Positions 1-8,149 of a DNA stretch of 64,000 nt are shown in pieces. This DNA comes from Lentzea sp033794685. GTDB lineage: Bacteria > Actinomycetota > Actinomycetes > Mycobacteriales > Pseudonocardiaceae. A program made the position numbers and the translations under genes. The stretch lies in NCBI GenBank assembly GCA_033794685.1, contig JARAYZ010000003.1. One strand, written 5' to 3'. Position 1 is the first letter of the stretch. Each line of letters begins with the position of its first letter. Under the pieces are notes generated by a model. It was not told the origin of the DNA. It did not search any database and saw only the letters and a program-made list of their open reading frames with translations.

Positions 1-1
1 G

Positions 2-919
2 ATCAGCCCGAAGCCGGACTCCACGCACGCCAACGTCGCGGTGAAGGACCCGAGCGTGGTCTACCACAACGGCAAGTACCACGTCTTCGCGTCGACCTAC
101 ACCGACGGCTACAACCTGATGTACACCAGCTTCACCGACTGGTCCCAGGCGTCGTCGGCACCCCACTTCTACCTCGACCGCTCCGGCATCGGCACCGGGT
201 ACCGGGCGGCGCCGCAGGTGTTCTACTTCGCGCCGCAACGCCTCTGGTACCTCGTCTACCAGACCGGGTCGAACGCCTCGTACTCCACCACCACCGACAT
301 CTCGAACCCGTCGTCGTGGTCGACGCCGAAGAACTTCTACGCCAACGGCATGCCGCAGATCATCCGCGACAACATCGGCAACGGTTACTGGGTCGACTTC
401 TGGACGGTGTGCGACACCGCGAAGTGCTACCTGTTCTCCTCCGACGACAACGGCCACCTCTACCGGTCGGAGACGAACCTCGCGCAGTTCCCCAACGGCT
501 TCACCAACACGGTGATCGCCATGCAGGACAGCGACCGCAACAGGTTGTTCGAGGCGGCCAACATCTACAAGATCGCCGGGAAGGACCAGTGGCTGCTGGT
601 GCACGAGGCCATCGGCACCGACGGCCGCCGCTGGTTCCGCTCCTGGACGGCGCCCTCGATCACCGGTCCGTGGACGGCGCTGGCCGACAGCGAGTCGAAC
701 CCGTTCGCCCGCGCGAACAACGTGACGTTCCCGAATGGACAGTGGACCCGGGACATCAGCCACGGCGAGATGGTCCGCACCAACGTCGACCAGACGATGG
801 AGATCAGCCCGTGCAAGCTCAGCTACCTGTACCAGGGCATGGACCCCAGCGCCGGCGGTGAGTACAACCGGCTGCCGTGGCGGCTCGGCCTGCTCACCCA
901 GACCAACTCCACCTGCTGA
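2..919 (+). CDS. GH62 alpha-L-arabinofuranosidase, 5'-truncated by window edge
   Basis: This is a secreted-type enzyme expected to release L-arabinose side chains from arabinoxylan. The frame is open to the left edge, so the signal peptide and any carbohydrate-binding module are outside the window; about 305 C-terminal residues are visible. The remaining sequence reads as a GH62 five-bladed beta-propeller: KDPSVVYHNGKYHVFAS near the left edge carries the probable catalytic-base Asp, YWVDFW and LFEAANIYKI follow, and the chain ends in the GH62-like segment YNRLPWRLGLLTQ. GH43 is the nearest alternative, but this motif order is typical of GH62. It is followed 63 nt later by a GH27 gene on the same strand, which suggests a hemicellulase cluster. 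Because no start codon is seen, the true N terminus is unknown. Confidence 0.85.
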   Translation: MSPKPDSTHANVAVKDPSVVYHNGKYHVFASTYTDGYNLMYTSFTDWSQASSAPHFYLDRSGIGTGYRAAPQVFYFAPQRLWYLVYQTGSNASYSTTTDISNPSSWSTPKNFYANGMPQIIRDNIGNGYWVDFWTVCDTAKCYLFSSDDNGHLYRSETNLAQFPNGFTNTVIAMQDSDRNRLFEAANIYKIAGKDQWLLVHEAIGTDGRRWFRSWTAPSITGPWTALADSESNPFARANNVTFPNGQWTRDISHGEMVRTNVDQTMEISPCKLSYLYQGMDPSAGGEYNRLPWRLGLLTQTNSTC

Positions 920-982
920 TCCCGGGGCCGGTGCCGCCGGTAGCGCCGCCGGCGGCACCGGCCCTGGGAGAAAGGGGCGACG

Positions 983-2608
983 ATGCCCTCCCTGCTCAGC
1001 ACACTCACCCACCTCGCCATCGCCGCGCTCACGGCGACGGCGGCCGTCAGCGCCGCCTCGGCGGCTCCCGGCAGCCCCGCACTCACCCCGCCCCTGGGCT
1101 GGAACAGCTGGAACAGCTTCGGGTGCGGCATCACCGAGGGCCAGGTCCGCCAGGCCGCCGACGCGATGGTGTCGTCGGGCATGCGCGACGCCGGCTACCA
1201 GTACGTCGTCGTGGACGACTGCTGGTTCGACCCGCAGCGCGACTCGGCGGGCGCCCTGCGCTCGCACCCCTCGAAGTTCCCCAGCGGCATGAAGGCCCTG
1301 GGCGACTACATCCACGCCCGCGGCCTGAAGTTCGGCATCTACCAGGTGCCGAACGAGCGCACGTGCGCGCAGACCACCGGCGCCCATCCCGGTTCCACGG
1401 GCAGCAAGGGCCACGAGGTGCAGGACGCGCGCACGTTCGCGTCCTGGGGCGTCGACTACCTGAAGTACGACTGGTGTTCCGGCGCCGGCACCCGCGACGA
1501 GCAGGTCGCCCGGTTCTCGATCATGCGCGACGCCCTGCGCGCCACCGGCCGCCCGATCGTCTACAGCATCAACCCCAACAGCTTCCACGCCATCACCGGC
1601 GACCGGTACGACTGGGGCCAGGTCGCCGACCTGTGGCGCACCACCGAGGACCTGCTGGACATCTGGCAGAACGGCAACGTCAACAGCTACCCGATGGGCG
1701 TGGGCAACGTCGTCGACGTCACCGCTCCGCTCGCGGTCCAGTCAGGACCGGGCCACTGGAACGACCCGGACATGCTGGTGGTCGGACGCCCCGGGCTCAC
1801 GCTCACCGAGTCCCGCTCGCACTTCACGCTGTGGGCGCTGATGGCGGCGCCCTTGATGGCGGGCAACGACATCCGCACCATGTCCGCCGACGTGAGCGCG
1901 ATCCTGCGCAACCAGCGCCTGCTCGCGGTGAACCAGGACGTCCTCGGCGCCGGAGGACGCAGGGTGCGCGACGACGGTGCCACGGAGGTGTTCGCCAAAC
2001 CCCTCGCGGACGGCTCGGTCGCGGTCGGCCTGTTCAACCGGGGCGGCGGCGCCGCGACGATCAGCACCACGGCCGCCCAGATCGGCCTGTCGGGCAACGC
2101 CTTCACACTGACCGACCTGTGGACCGGCGGCACGTCCGGCACCTCGGGCGCGATCTCCGCCTCCGTTCCCGCGCACGGCGTCACCGCTTTCCGGGTGACG
2201 GGGGGAAGCCCCGTGCAGAGCAGCACGTCCCGGCTGCGTGGGGCGGGATCGAACCGCTGTCTCGACGTCGAGAACGGGTCCACCGCCGCCGGGACCGCCG
2301 CGGTGATCCAGGACTGCCTCACGCCCGCCTCCCAGCAGTGGGCGTCGTGGCCGGACGGCGAGGTGCGGGTGTTCGGCGACAAGTGCCTCGACGCCTACGA
2401 CCAGGGCACCGCGAACGGCACGAGGGTCATCACCTGGCAGTGCAACGGCCAGGCGAACCAGCGCTGGACGCTCGGCTCCGACGGCACGCTCCGCAACACG
2501 AACGCCGGTCTGTGTCTCGACGTCGAACGGGCCGCGACGGCGAACGGCTCGAAGCTCGTGCTGTGGACCTGCAACGGTCAGTCCAACCAGAGGTGGGCGC
2601 GATCATGA
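983..2608 (+). CDS. Secreted GH27 alpha-galactosidase with C-terminal ricin-type (CBM13) lectin domain
   Basis: The 541-residue protein should remove alpha-galactose (or beta-L-arabinopyranose) from plant polysaccharides outside the cell. A Sec signal peptide spans residues 1-27. The GH27 barrel starts at LGWNSWN (about 38-44). The nucleophile is Asp163 in YLKYDWC, and the acid/base Asp lies in GHWNDPDM. A beta-sandwich follows, and residues about 412-541 form a ricin B trefoil with the repeats QQWAS, NQRWTLG and NQRWARS. The ATG at 983 follows a strong GGGAGAAAGGGG ribosome site. The stop overlaps the next start (ATGA at 2605-2608), so it is translationally coupled to the GH43 gene. Both GH27 substrate preferences remain possible; the surrounding arabinan enzymes make the L-arabinopyranosidase option worth considering. 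Confidence 0.93.
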   Translation: MPSLLSTLTHLAIAALTATAAVSAASAAPGSPALTPPLGWNSWNSFGCGITEGQVRQAADAMVSSGMRDAGYQYVVVDDCWFDPQRDSAGALRSHPSKFPSGMKALGDYIHARGLKFGIYQVPNERTCAQTTGAHPGSTGSKGHEVQDARTFASWGVDYLKYDWCSGAGTRDEQVARFSIMRDALRATGRPIVYSINPNSFHAITGDRYDWGQVADLWRTTEDLLDIWQNGNVNSYPMGVGNVVDVTAPLAVQSGPGHWNDPDMLVVGRPGLTLTESRSHFTLWALMAAPLMAGNDIRTMSADVSAILRNQRLLAVNQDVLGAGGRRVRDDGATEVFAKPLADGSVAVGLFNRGGGAATISTTAAQIGLSGNAFTLTDLWTGGTSGTSGAISASVPAHGVTAFRVTGGSPVQSSTSRLRGAGSNRCLDVENGSTAAGTAAVIQDCLTPASQQWASWPDGEVRVFGDKCLDAYDQGTANGTRVITWQCNGQANQRWTLGSDGTLRNTNAGLCLDVERAATANGSKLVLWTCNGQSNQRWARS

Positions 2609-4536
2609 GGTGGATTCCGGCCACGTTGTCCGCGCTCACCCTGGTGGCGGCGGGAGTCGCCGCGAGCACGGCCGCCCAGGCGGCTCCCGGCTGTGCGGTG
2701 ACGTACACGAAGACCTCCGAGTGGCAGGGCGGCTTCGGCGCGTCCCTGTCCATCACGAACACCGGTGACGCGATCACCGGCTGGACGCTCGAGTGGACGT
2801 ACGCGTCCGGCCAGCAGGTCGGGCAGCACTGGAACGCCGTGATCACGCAGAGCGGCACGGTGGTCAGCGCGCGCAACGCCTCCTACAACGGTTCCGTGCC
2901 GACCGGTGGCAAGGTCGAGTTCGGGTTCAACGCCACCTCCGGCTCCACGAACCCGGACCCGGTGTCGTTCCGCCTGAACGGCACCACCTGCGGCGACACC
3001 GGCACACCGCCGACGACGACCACTACCACCACCACGCCGAAACCGTCGTCCTTCGCGAACCCGGTGCTGTGGCAGGACTTCGCGGACATCGACATCATCC
3101 GCGTCGGCGACGCCTACTACTACTCGGCCTCGACCATGCACTACTCGCCGGGCGCGCCGGTCCTGCGCTCGTACGACCTGGTGAACTGGGAGTTCGCCGG
3201 ACACTCCGTGCCACGCCTCGACTTCGGCTCCAAGTACGACCTGAACGGCAGCAGGGGGTACGTGCGGGGCATCTGGGCGTCGTTCCTCAACCACCGCAAG
3301 AGCAACAACACGTTCTACTGGGGTGGTTGCGTCGACTTCGCGCAGACCCACATCTACACCGCGACCTCCGTGGACGCGCAGTGGTCGAAGCTGTCCACCA
3401 TCAACAAGTGTTACTACGACGCGGGGATGCTGGTCGACGACAACGACACGATGTACGTCGCCTACGGCAACACCACGATCAGCGTCGCGCAGCTCTCGGC
3501 GGACGGGAAGTCCGAGGTGCGGTCGCAGCAGGTGTTCCAGACGCCCTCGAACATCGGAACCCTGGAGGGCGCGCGGTTCTACAAGCGCAACGGCAGCTAC
3601 TACATCTGGCTGACCAGGCCCGCGAACGGCCAGTACGTGCTCAAGGCGTCCAGCCCGTTCGGCCCGTACACGGTCCAGCAGGTGCTGCTGAACATGCCCG
3701 GCCCGATCCAGGGTGGGGGAGTGCCGCACCAGGGCGGCATGGTCCAGACGCAGAACGGCGACTGGTACTACATGGCGTTCGTCGACGCCTACCCCGGCGG
3801 CCGCGTGCCGGTGCTCGCGCCGATCACCTGGACCTCCGACGGCTGGCCGCGCATCACCACGGTCAACGGCGGCTGGGGTGCGAACTACCCGATGCCGAAC
3901 CTGCCGTCGCGCCCGGTGAAACCCATGACCGGCGTCGACACCTTCGACGGGACGGCGCTCAAACCCCAGTGGGAGTGGAACCACAACCCGGACACCACGA
4001 AGTACAGCGTGAACAACGGCCTGCGGCTGTCCACCGCGACCGTCACCAACGACCTCTACAACGCCCGCAACACCCTCACCCACCGGGTCCAGGGGCCGAC
4101 GTCGACCGCCACCGTGACGCTCGACCTGACCTCGATGCGCGACGGCGACCGCACCGGTCTCGCGATGCTGCGCGACTCCTCGGCGTGGATCGGCGTCAAG
4201 CGCGACAACGGCCGCAACCGCGTCGTCATGGTCAACGGCCTGACGATGGACGCGAACTGGAACACCACCGGCACCGGCACGGAGGTCTCGAGCGCGAACC
4301 TCTCCGGTACCCGGATCTGGTTGCGCGCCAACGCCGACATCCGTCCGGGCAGCGGACGGCAGGCCAGGTTCTCCTACAGCGCCGACGGGGTGAACTTTAC
4401 GTCGCTGGGCACCGGCTTCACGTTGAAGAACGAGTGGCAGTTCTTCATGGGTTACCGGTTCGGCATCTTCAACCACGCCACGCAGGCCCTCGGCGGATCG
4501 GTCGGCGTCCAGCGCTTCGAGCTCACGACTCCATGA
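2605..4536 (+). CDS. Secreted CBM2-GH43 arabinofuranosidase/xylosidase-type enzyme
   Basis: A 643-residue extracellular enzyme. Residues 1-27 are a Sec signal ending AAQA. Residues 28-130 are a CBM2 cellulose-binding module with the paired end cysteines (PGCAV and TTCGD) and surface tryptophans. A PTTTTTTTTPKP linker follows. The GH43 propeller covers about 145-450, with candidate catalytic acids in FADIDI, YYDAGMLVDD and LEGARFY. The last 190 residues form a concanavalin-like beta-sandwich typical of GH43 C-terminal modules. The start is the ATG in the ATGA overlap with the GH27 gene. The 3' end overlaps the convergent sigma-like gene by 14 nt. CBM2 targets the enzyme to cellulose-bound arabinoxylan. 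Exact GH43 subfamily cannot be read from sequence alone. Confidence 0.9.
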   Translation: MRWIPATLSALTLVAAGVAASTAAQAAPGCAVTYTKTSEWQGGFGASLSITNTGDAITGWTLEWTYASGQQVGQHWNAVITQSGTVVSARNASYNGSVPTGGKVEFGFNATSGSTNPDPVSFRLNGTTCGDTGTPPTTTTTTTTPKPSSFANPVLWQDFADIDIIRVGDAYYYSASTMHYSPGAPVLRSYDLVNWEFAGHSVPRLDFGSKYDLNGSRGYVRGIWASFLNHRKSNNTFYWGGCVDFAQTHIYTATSVDAQWSKLSTINKCYYDAGMLVDDNDTMYVAYGNTTISVAQLSADGKSEVRSQQVFQTPSNIGTLEGARFYKRNGSYYIWLTRPANGQYVLKASSPFGPYTVQQVLLNMPGPIQGGGVPHQGGMVQTQNGDWYYMAFVDAYPGGRVPVLAPITWTSDGWPRITTVNGGWGANYPMPNLPSRPVKPMTGVDTFDGTALKPQWEWNHNPDTTKYSVNNGLRLSTATVTNDLYNARNTLTHRVQGPTSTATVTLDLTSMRDGDRTGLAMLRDSSAWIGVKRDNGRNRVVMVNGLTMDANWNTTGTGTEVSSANLSGTRIWLRANADIRPGSGRQARFSYSADGVNFTSLGTGFTLKNEWQFFMGYRFGIFNHATQALGGSVGVQRFELTTP

Positions 4537-4735
4537 CCCCGTTCTCGCACAACGCTCGTCTCAACGCCCGCAGGCCGTGGTGCAACCGCGTCTTCACGAT
4601 GCTCTGCGGCAGTTCCAGCGCGTTCGCCACCGCGGCGACGGACTCGCCGCGGTAGCAGGCCCGCACGACCACCGCCCGGTGCTCCGGTTCCAGCGACGCC
4701 AGCGCGTCCGCGACGAGCCGGGCACCGGTGTTCAC
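4523..4735 (-). CDS. Sigma-70 region 4-only protein coupled to the adenylation gene
   Basis: A 70-residue protein consisting only of a sigma region 4-like helix-turn-helix. It contains ALASLEPEHRAVVVRACYRG, then SVAAVANALELPQSIVKTRL and HHGLRALRRAL, which match the sigma-70 region 4.2 pattern of ECF sigma factors. There is no region 2, so it cannot act as a complete sigma factor. The GTG start at 4735 overlaps the stop of the upstream adenylation-like gene (GTGA), implying translational coupling. It could be an adaptor, a transcriptional modulator, or the fossil 3' half of a lost ECF sigma gene fused into this transcript. Domain identity is clear; function is unknown. Confidence 0.7.
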   Translation of the reverse strand: MNTGARLVADALASLEPEHRAVVVRACYRGESVAAVANALELPQSIVKTRLHHGLRALRRALCENGVMES

Positions 4736-6243
4736 GAACGCCTCGCGGGGGAGCGGCGACCATCCAAACAGGACAGCAGTGCCCGTCGGTCGACCTTGCC
4801 GCGGTCGGTGGTCGGCAGCGCGTCGAGGGGCACGATCAACGTGGGCACGCAGTAGTGCGGCAGCCGTTGCGAGACCGCGCGCCTGGCCACCTCCGGTGCC
4901 GCCGTGCCCGGGCTGATGAACCCGACGAGCCTGCCGTCGTGCACCAGGGTCGTGGCCCGGTCGCAGCCCACCGCGCCTTCGAGTGCCTCGGTGACCGCGT
5001 TCAGCTCGAACCGGTACCCGAGCACCTCGACCTGGTCGCCGGCCCGGCCGTGGTGCTCCAGTTCGCCGTCCTCGGTCCACCGGCCGAGGTCGCCGGTGCG
5101 GAACATCAGGTGGTCCCCGCCGAGGAACGGGTCGGGCCGGAACCGGCGCGCGGTCAGGTCGAGGTCGCCCGCGTACCCCGCGGTGACGCCCGCTCCGCCC
5201 ACCCACAGCTCACCGATCGCGCCGATGGCCCGGGGGCGCTGGTCCTCGTCGAGGACGTACGTGGTCGCGTTGGGCACCGGCGTCCCGATGGTGAGCCGCC
5301 CGCTGTTCGCGTCGCGACGCTGCACGGTGGCGGCGATGGTGACCTCGGTGGGGCCGTAGGCGTGGTGGAAGGCCACCCGGCTCGACCACGTGTCCGCCAG
5401 CGCCTGCGGGCACCGTTCACCGGCGACCACGACCGTGCGGACCCGGTGGCACGCTGAGGGGTCCAGCGCCGAGAGCACGCCGGGGGTGGCGATCACGACG
5501 TCCACCTCGCTCGCCGTCCGCTCGTCGCCGATCACCAGCGTGCCGCCGTTCGCCAGCGTGCCGAGCACCTCCCACATCGCGAGGTCGCAGGCGATGTTCA
5601 GCAGCTGCGACACCCTCGTCCCCGGCGCGATGCCGAGCGATCCGGGAGCCGTGAGGAGCAGGTTGCACAGGTTGGCGTGGGAGACCCGCACGCCGGTGGT
5701 GCCGGTGAAGACGATCGCGGCGGTGTCCGAGTCGGAGGTGATGGTGCGGCAGAACGTGTTCACGTCGGGCAGGGTGTCGATCGTGAGGACCTCGGCGAGG
5801 TGGCCGGGCAACGAGTCCGCGCTCGTCGTGAGCACCACGTCGATGCGCGCGGTGCGGACCACGTGCCGCAACCGCGCCTCGGACGTGGTGGCGGCGTCCT
5901 GCGGCACGTAGGCCGCCCCCGCCTTGAGCACCGCGAGGACGCCCACCACCATCGAGATCGACCGCGTCAGGAACAGTCCCACGTGGTCACCGGGACGCAC
6001 GCCGGCGCGGATCAGGTACTCGGCCAGCAGCCCGGCCCTCGCGTCGAGTTCCGCGTACGTCAGCGACTCGCCGAGGTGTTCCACGGCGGTCAGGTGCGGT
6101 CGCCGTGCCGCGTGCGTCTCGAAGGCGTGGTGGACGTGGTCGAACGGAGGCGTGCGGATCGGCCCGGCGCCGAACGTCCGGAACAGCGCGCGATCGGAGA
6201 GGGACAGGTCCGCCAGCGCGGACTCCCGGAACTCGGCTGCCAT
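4732..6243 (-). CDS. Orphan NRPS-like adenylation domain with disrupted P-loop
   Basis: A 503-residue ANL-superfamily protein resembling a single NRPS adenylation domain without condensation or carrier domains. Visible core motifs are LTYAELDARA (A1), LKAGAAYVPQD (A2), YGPTEVTI (A5), GELWVGGAGVTAGY (A6), FRTGDLGRW (A7) and PTTDRGKVDRRALL (A10, with the catalytic Lys). The A3 P-loop is abnormal: FTGTTGVRVSH replaces the usual YTSGTTGxPKGV...H, losing the Ser and the PKG segment. This is seen directly in the DNA near 5700-5720. Adenylate formation may therefore be impaired or the protein may act otherwise. The start ATG at 6243 follows GGAAGGGG. It is divergent from the metallothionein gene and coupled to the sigma region 4 gene. 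Confidence 0.85.
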   Translation of the reverse strand: MAAEFRESALADLSLSDRALFRTFGAGPIRTPPFDHVHHAFETHAARRPHLTAVEHLGESLTYAELDARAGLLAEYLIRAGVRPGDHVGLFLTRSISMVVGVLAVLKAGAAYVPQDAATTSEARLRHVVRTARIDVVLTTSADSLPGHLAEVLTIDTLPDVNTFCRTITSDSDTAAIVFTGTTGVRVSHANLCNLLLTAPGSLGIAPGTRVSQLLNIACDLAMWEVLGTLANGGTLVIGDERTASEVDVVIATPGVLSALDPSACHRVRTVVVAGERCPQALADTWSSRVAFHHAYGPTEVTIAATVQRRDANSGRLTIGTPVPNATTYVLDEDQRPRAIGAIGELWVGGAGVTAGYAGDLDLTARRFRPDPFLGGDHLMFRTGDLGRWTEDGELEHHGRAGDQVEVLGYRFELNAVTEALEGAVGCDRATTLVHDGRLVGFISPGTAAPEVARRAVSQRLPHYCVPTLIVPLDALPTTDRGKVDRRALLSCLDGRRSPARRS

Positions 6244-6432
6244 GACAGGACCCCTTCCGCTGGTGCCGTTCCGTCAGCTTGAACGAAACAGACCGCGGAA
6301 GCCGCATCACTTGTCGAATCGACAGCGAATCGATCAAGACCTTGCGTCGCAACAGCTTGTGAAGTGCTCTGCCGCACGCTTGATCATCACCCGGAAGGCT
6401 GACCGACCGTTCCTCCGTTTGTCATTGTCGTC

Positions 6433-6460
6433 TGCGCATATGAGCATCTGTCCTATGACG
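6433..6460. promoter_or_regulatory. Possible SmtB/ArsR-type metal operator at the metallothionein start
   Basis: The near-palindrome TGCGCATATGAGCA (6433-6446; 12 of 14 positions symmetric) overlaps the candidate ATGs at 6440 and 6455. The half ATATGAGCA resembles half-sites of the 12-2-12 operators bound by SmtB/ZiaR-type zinc sensors; the right half is weak. Metal control of a metal-binding gene makes sense, but no sensor gene is nearby and the match is partial. Confidence 0.3.
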
Positions 6461-6787
6461 ACTGTCGAGCACGCCCCAGCGGAACTGCACCGCCACACCC
6501 ACGGCCCCGGCTGCGGCCACGACGCCGTCGTGCACCGCGACCACGTCGACTACCTGCACGACGGGCACCTGCACCGCGAACACGTGACGGATCGCGGAGT
6601 GCACTACGACGAGTGCGACAAGTGCAGGTGCGCGCATTGCGCGGACTCGTGCGCGCAGTGCGATTGCTCGGACTGCGACTGCCCGACCTGTAACCACGCC
6701 CAATGCGCCTGCGAGGGGTGTTCAGACGCGTGCGCCAACTGCACGTGTGCCGAATGCACCTGCCCCACGTGCAGTCACGCCGCCTGA
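6455..6787 (+). CDS. His-rich/Cys-rich metallothionein-like protein
   Basis: A small metal-binding protein of 110 residues (115 if the ATG at 6440 is used). The N-terminal half is His-rich (HRHTHGPGCGH, then HRDHVDYLHDGHLHREH), like small zinc-related proteins of actinobacteria. The C-terminal half, about 53 residues, has about 19 cysteines arranged mostly as CxC and CxxC (CDKCRCAHC, CDCSDCDCPTC, CTCAECTCPTC), as in metallothioneins. No aromatic residue occurs in the Cys-rich half. It is expected to sequester Zn, Cu or Cd in the cytoplasm. No good ribosome site precedes either ATG, so a leaderless or unusual start is possible. It is divergent from the adenylation-like gene and is followed by a strong hairpin terminator. 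The combination looks like a fusion of two metal-binding modules. Confidence 0.75.
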   Translation: MTTVEHAPAELHRHTHGPGCGHDAVVHRDHVDYLHDGHLHREHVTDRGVHYDECDKCRCAHCADSCAQCDCSDCDCPTCNHAQCACEGCSDACANCTCAECTCPTCSHAA

Positions 6788-6846
6788 GCTAGTGCCGCGA
6801 CCGGCAACCTTCGCCGCGTCTTCGACGCTCAGCGGGCCACCTCGCG

Positions 6847-6897
6847 GCACCGGCCCCGCGCCCCGGTACAACCAGTACGGGGACGCGGGGCCGGCAC
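6847..6897. terminator. Bidirectional hairpin terminator
   Basis: The arms 6847-6869 and 6875-6897 pair at 19 of 23 positions around a 5-nt AACCA loop, with an uninterrupted CCGGCCCCGCG core. It lies between the ends of the convergent metallothionein and galM genes. Confidence 0.75.
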
Positions 6898-6953
6898 CAC
6901 GACGCGGCCGTCTGAACGCCGAACACGGGGCAAACGCTGCCGGTCACGGCACC

Positions 6954-7052
6954 AGGGCCTGTGTCGAAGTCCGGTCCGCGACAGCCGGGCCCGTGCCGCC
7001 AGGAACCACCTCAAGCGCGACCCTCATCGAACCGGACTTCGACACAGGCCCT
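6954..7052. mobile_element. MITE-like element or IS-end remnant with 22-bp perfect inverted repeats
   Basis: A 22-bp arm starting AGGGCCTGTGTCGAAGT at 6954-6975 is repeated exactly in inverse orientation at 7031-7052. The 55 nt between the arms encode nothing. GGGCCTGTGTC-type ends resemble terminal repeats of IS elements in actinomycetes, so this may be a non-autonomous 99-bp element. No obvious target-site duplication flanks it. The right end supplies part of the galM TAG stop codon. A large-loop terminator is the alternative. Confidence 0.55.
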
Positions 7053-8136
7053 AGTCCGCAGTGGACAGTTGGAACACCGTCTCCTGGTGGTAGATCTCGC
7101 CGGGTCGCAGCACCGTGCTGGGGAAGTCCAGGCGGTTCGGCGAGTCCGGGAAGTGCTGCGCCTCCAGGGCGAAGCCCGCGTTGCGGCCGTACGGGCGTCC
7201 GCTGGTGCCCACCAGGTCGTCGGTCAGGAAGTTGCCCGAGTAGAACTGCAGGCCGGGCTCGGTGGTCCACATCGTCAGCAGGCGCCCGGACACCGGGTCG
7301 CAGGCCTGCGCGGCGAAGGAGGCGCCGGAGGAGTCCAGCACCCAGTTGTGGTCGTAGCCCGACGCGACGCGCAGCTGGGGGTGGGACGCGTCGATGCGGG
7401 CGCCGATCGCGGTCGGCAGCCGGAAGTCGAACGGGCTCGCGTCGACCGGCACGGGAGCGCCGACCGGGATCAGGTTCTCGTCGACCGCGCAGTAGTGGCT
7501 CGAGTTGAGCATCAGCGACTGGCGGTGCACGTCGCCGCTGCCCTCGCCGGCGAGGTTCCAGTAGCTGTGGTTGGTCATGTTGAGCACCGTGGGCGCGTCC
7601 GCCGTCGCGCGGTAGGTGATGCTCAGGCGGTTGTGCCGGTCGAGCCGGTACGTCACCTGCGCGGCGACGGCGCCGGGGAAGCCGCCGTCGCCGTCCGGGC
7701 TCACCAGGTCGAGCCGCACGCCCACGCTGTCCGGCTCGTGCAGTTCGGTCGCGGACCACACCCGCGTGTCGAAGCCCGCCGGTCCGCCGTGCAGGCTGTT
7801 CGGGCCGTTGTTGAGCGGGAGCCGGTGCTGGACGTCGTCCAGGGTGAAGGCGCCGCGGGCGATCCGGTTGGCGTACCGGCCGATCACGGCGCCGAAGAAC
7901 ACCCTGGCCGCGTCCGGCCGGTTGTTCGCGACGTAGTCGTCGAGCGCGGGGAACCCGAGCACCACGTTGGCCGGCACACCGTCACGGTCCGGGGCCTCCA
8001 GCGACTGGATCACGCCGCCGTAGTCCAGGACCCGCACGGTGAGCCCGCCCGGCCACGCCAGGACGTACCGGTGCACGTCGGCGTCGCCGACCCGGCCGAA
8101 CAGTTCCCGGCGGAGCTCGGGTTCCCGCTGCGACAT
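7051..8136 (-). CDS. galM: Aldose 1-epimerase (mutarotase)
   Basis: This 361-residue cytoplasmic enzyme interconverts alpha and beta anomers of galactose, arabinose and related sugars. Family signatures are GRYANRIARG, NNGPNSLHGG, NMTNHSYWNL with the catalytic His, and FALEAQHFPDSPN with the catalytic Glu near the C terminus. The length is normal for bacterial GalM. It starts 13 nt after the two-domain GH43 gene and appears to be the last gene of the importer-GH43-galM unit, which fits processing of imported galactose or arabinose. The stop codon TAG lies in the inverted-repeat element, so an insertion may have altered the last codons, although the protein end looks intact. Confidence 0.93.
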   Translation of the reverse strand: MSQREPELRRELFGRVGDADVHRYVLAWPGGLTVRVLDYGGVIQSLEAPDRDGVPANVVLGFPALDDYVANNRPDAARVFFGAVIGRYANRIARGAFTLDDVQHRLPLNNGPNSLHGGPAGFDTRVWSATELHEPDSVGVRLDLVSPDGDGGFPGAVAAQVTYRLDRHNRLSITYRATADAPTVLNMTNHSYWNLAGEGSGDVHRQSLMLNSSHYCAVDENLIPVGAPVPVDASPFDFRLPTAIGARIDASHPQLRVASGYDHNWVLDSSGASFAAQACDPVSGRLLTMWTTEPGLQFYSGNFLTDDLVGTSGRPYGRNAGFALEAQHFPDSPNRLDFPSTVLRPGEIYHQETVFQLSTAD

Positions 8137-8149
8137 CGAACTCCTCGTA

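Noticed and set aside
877..2604. Upstream extension of the GH43 reading frame to 877
   Set aside because: It runs through the GH27 gene in another frame; the real start is the ATG at 2605 with a signal peptide.
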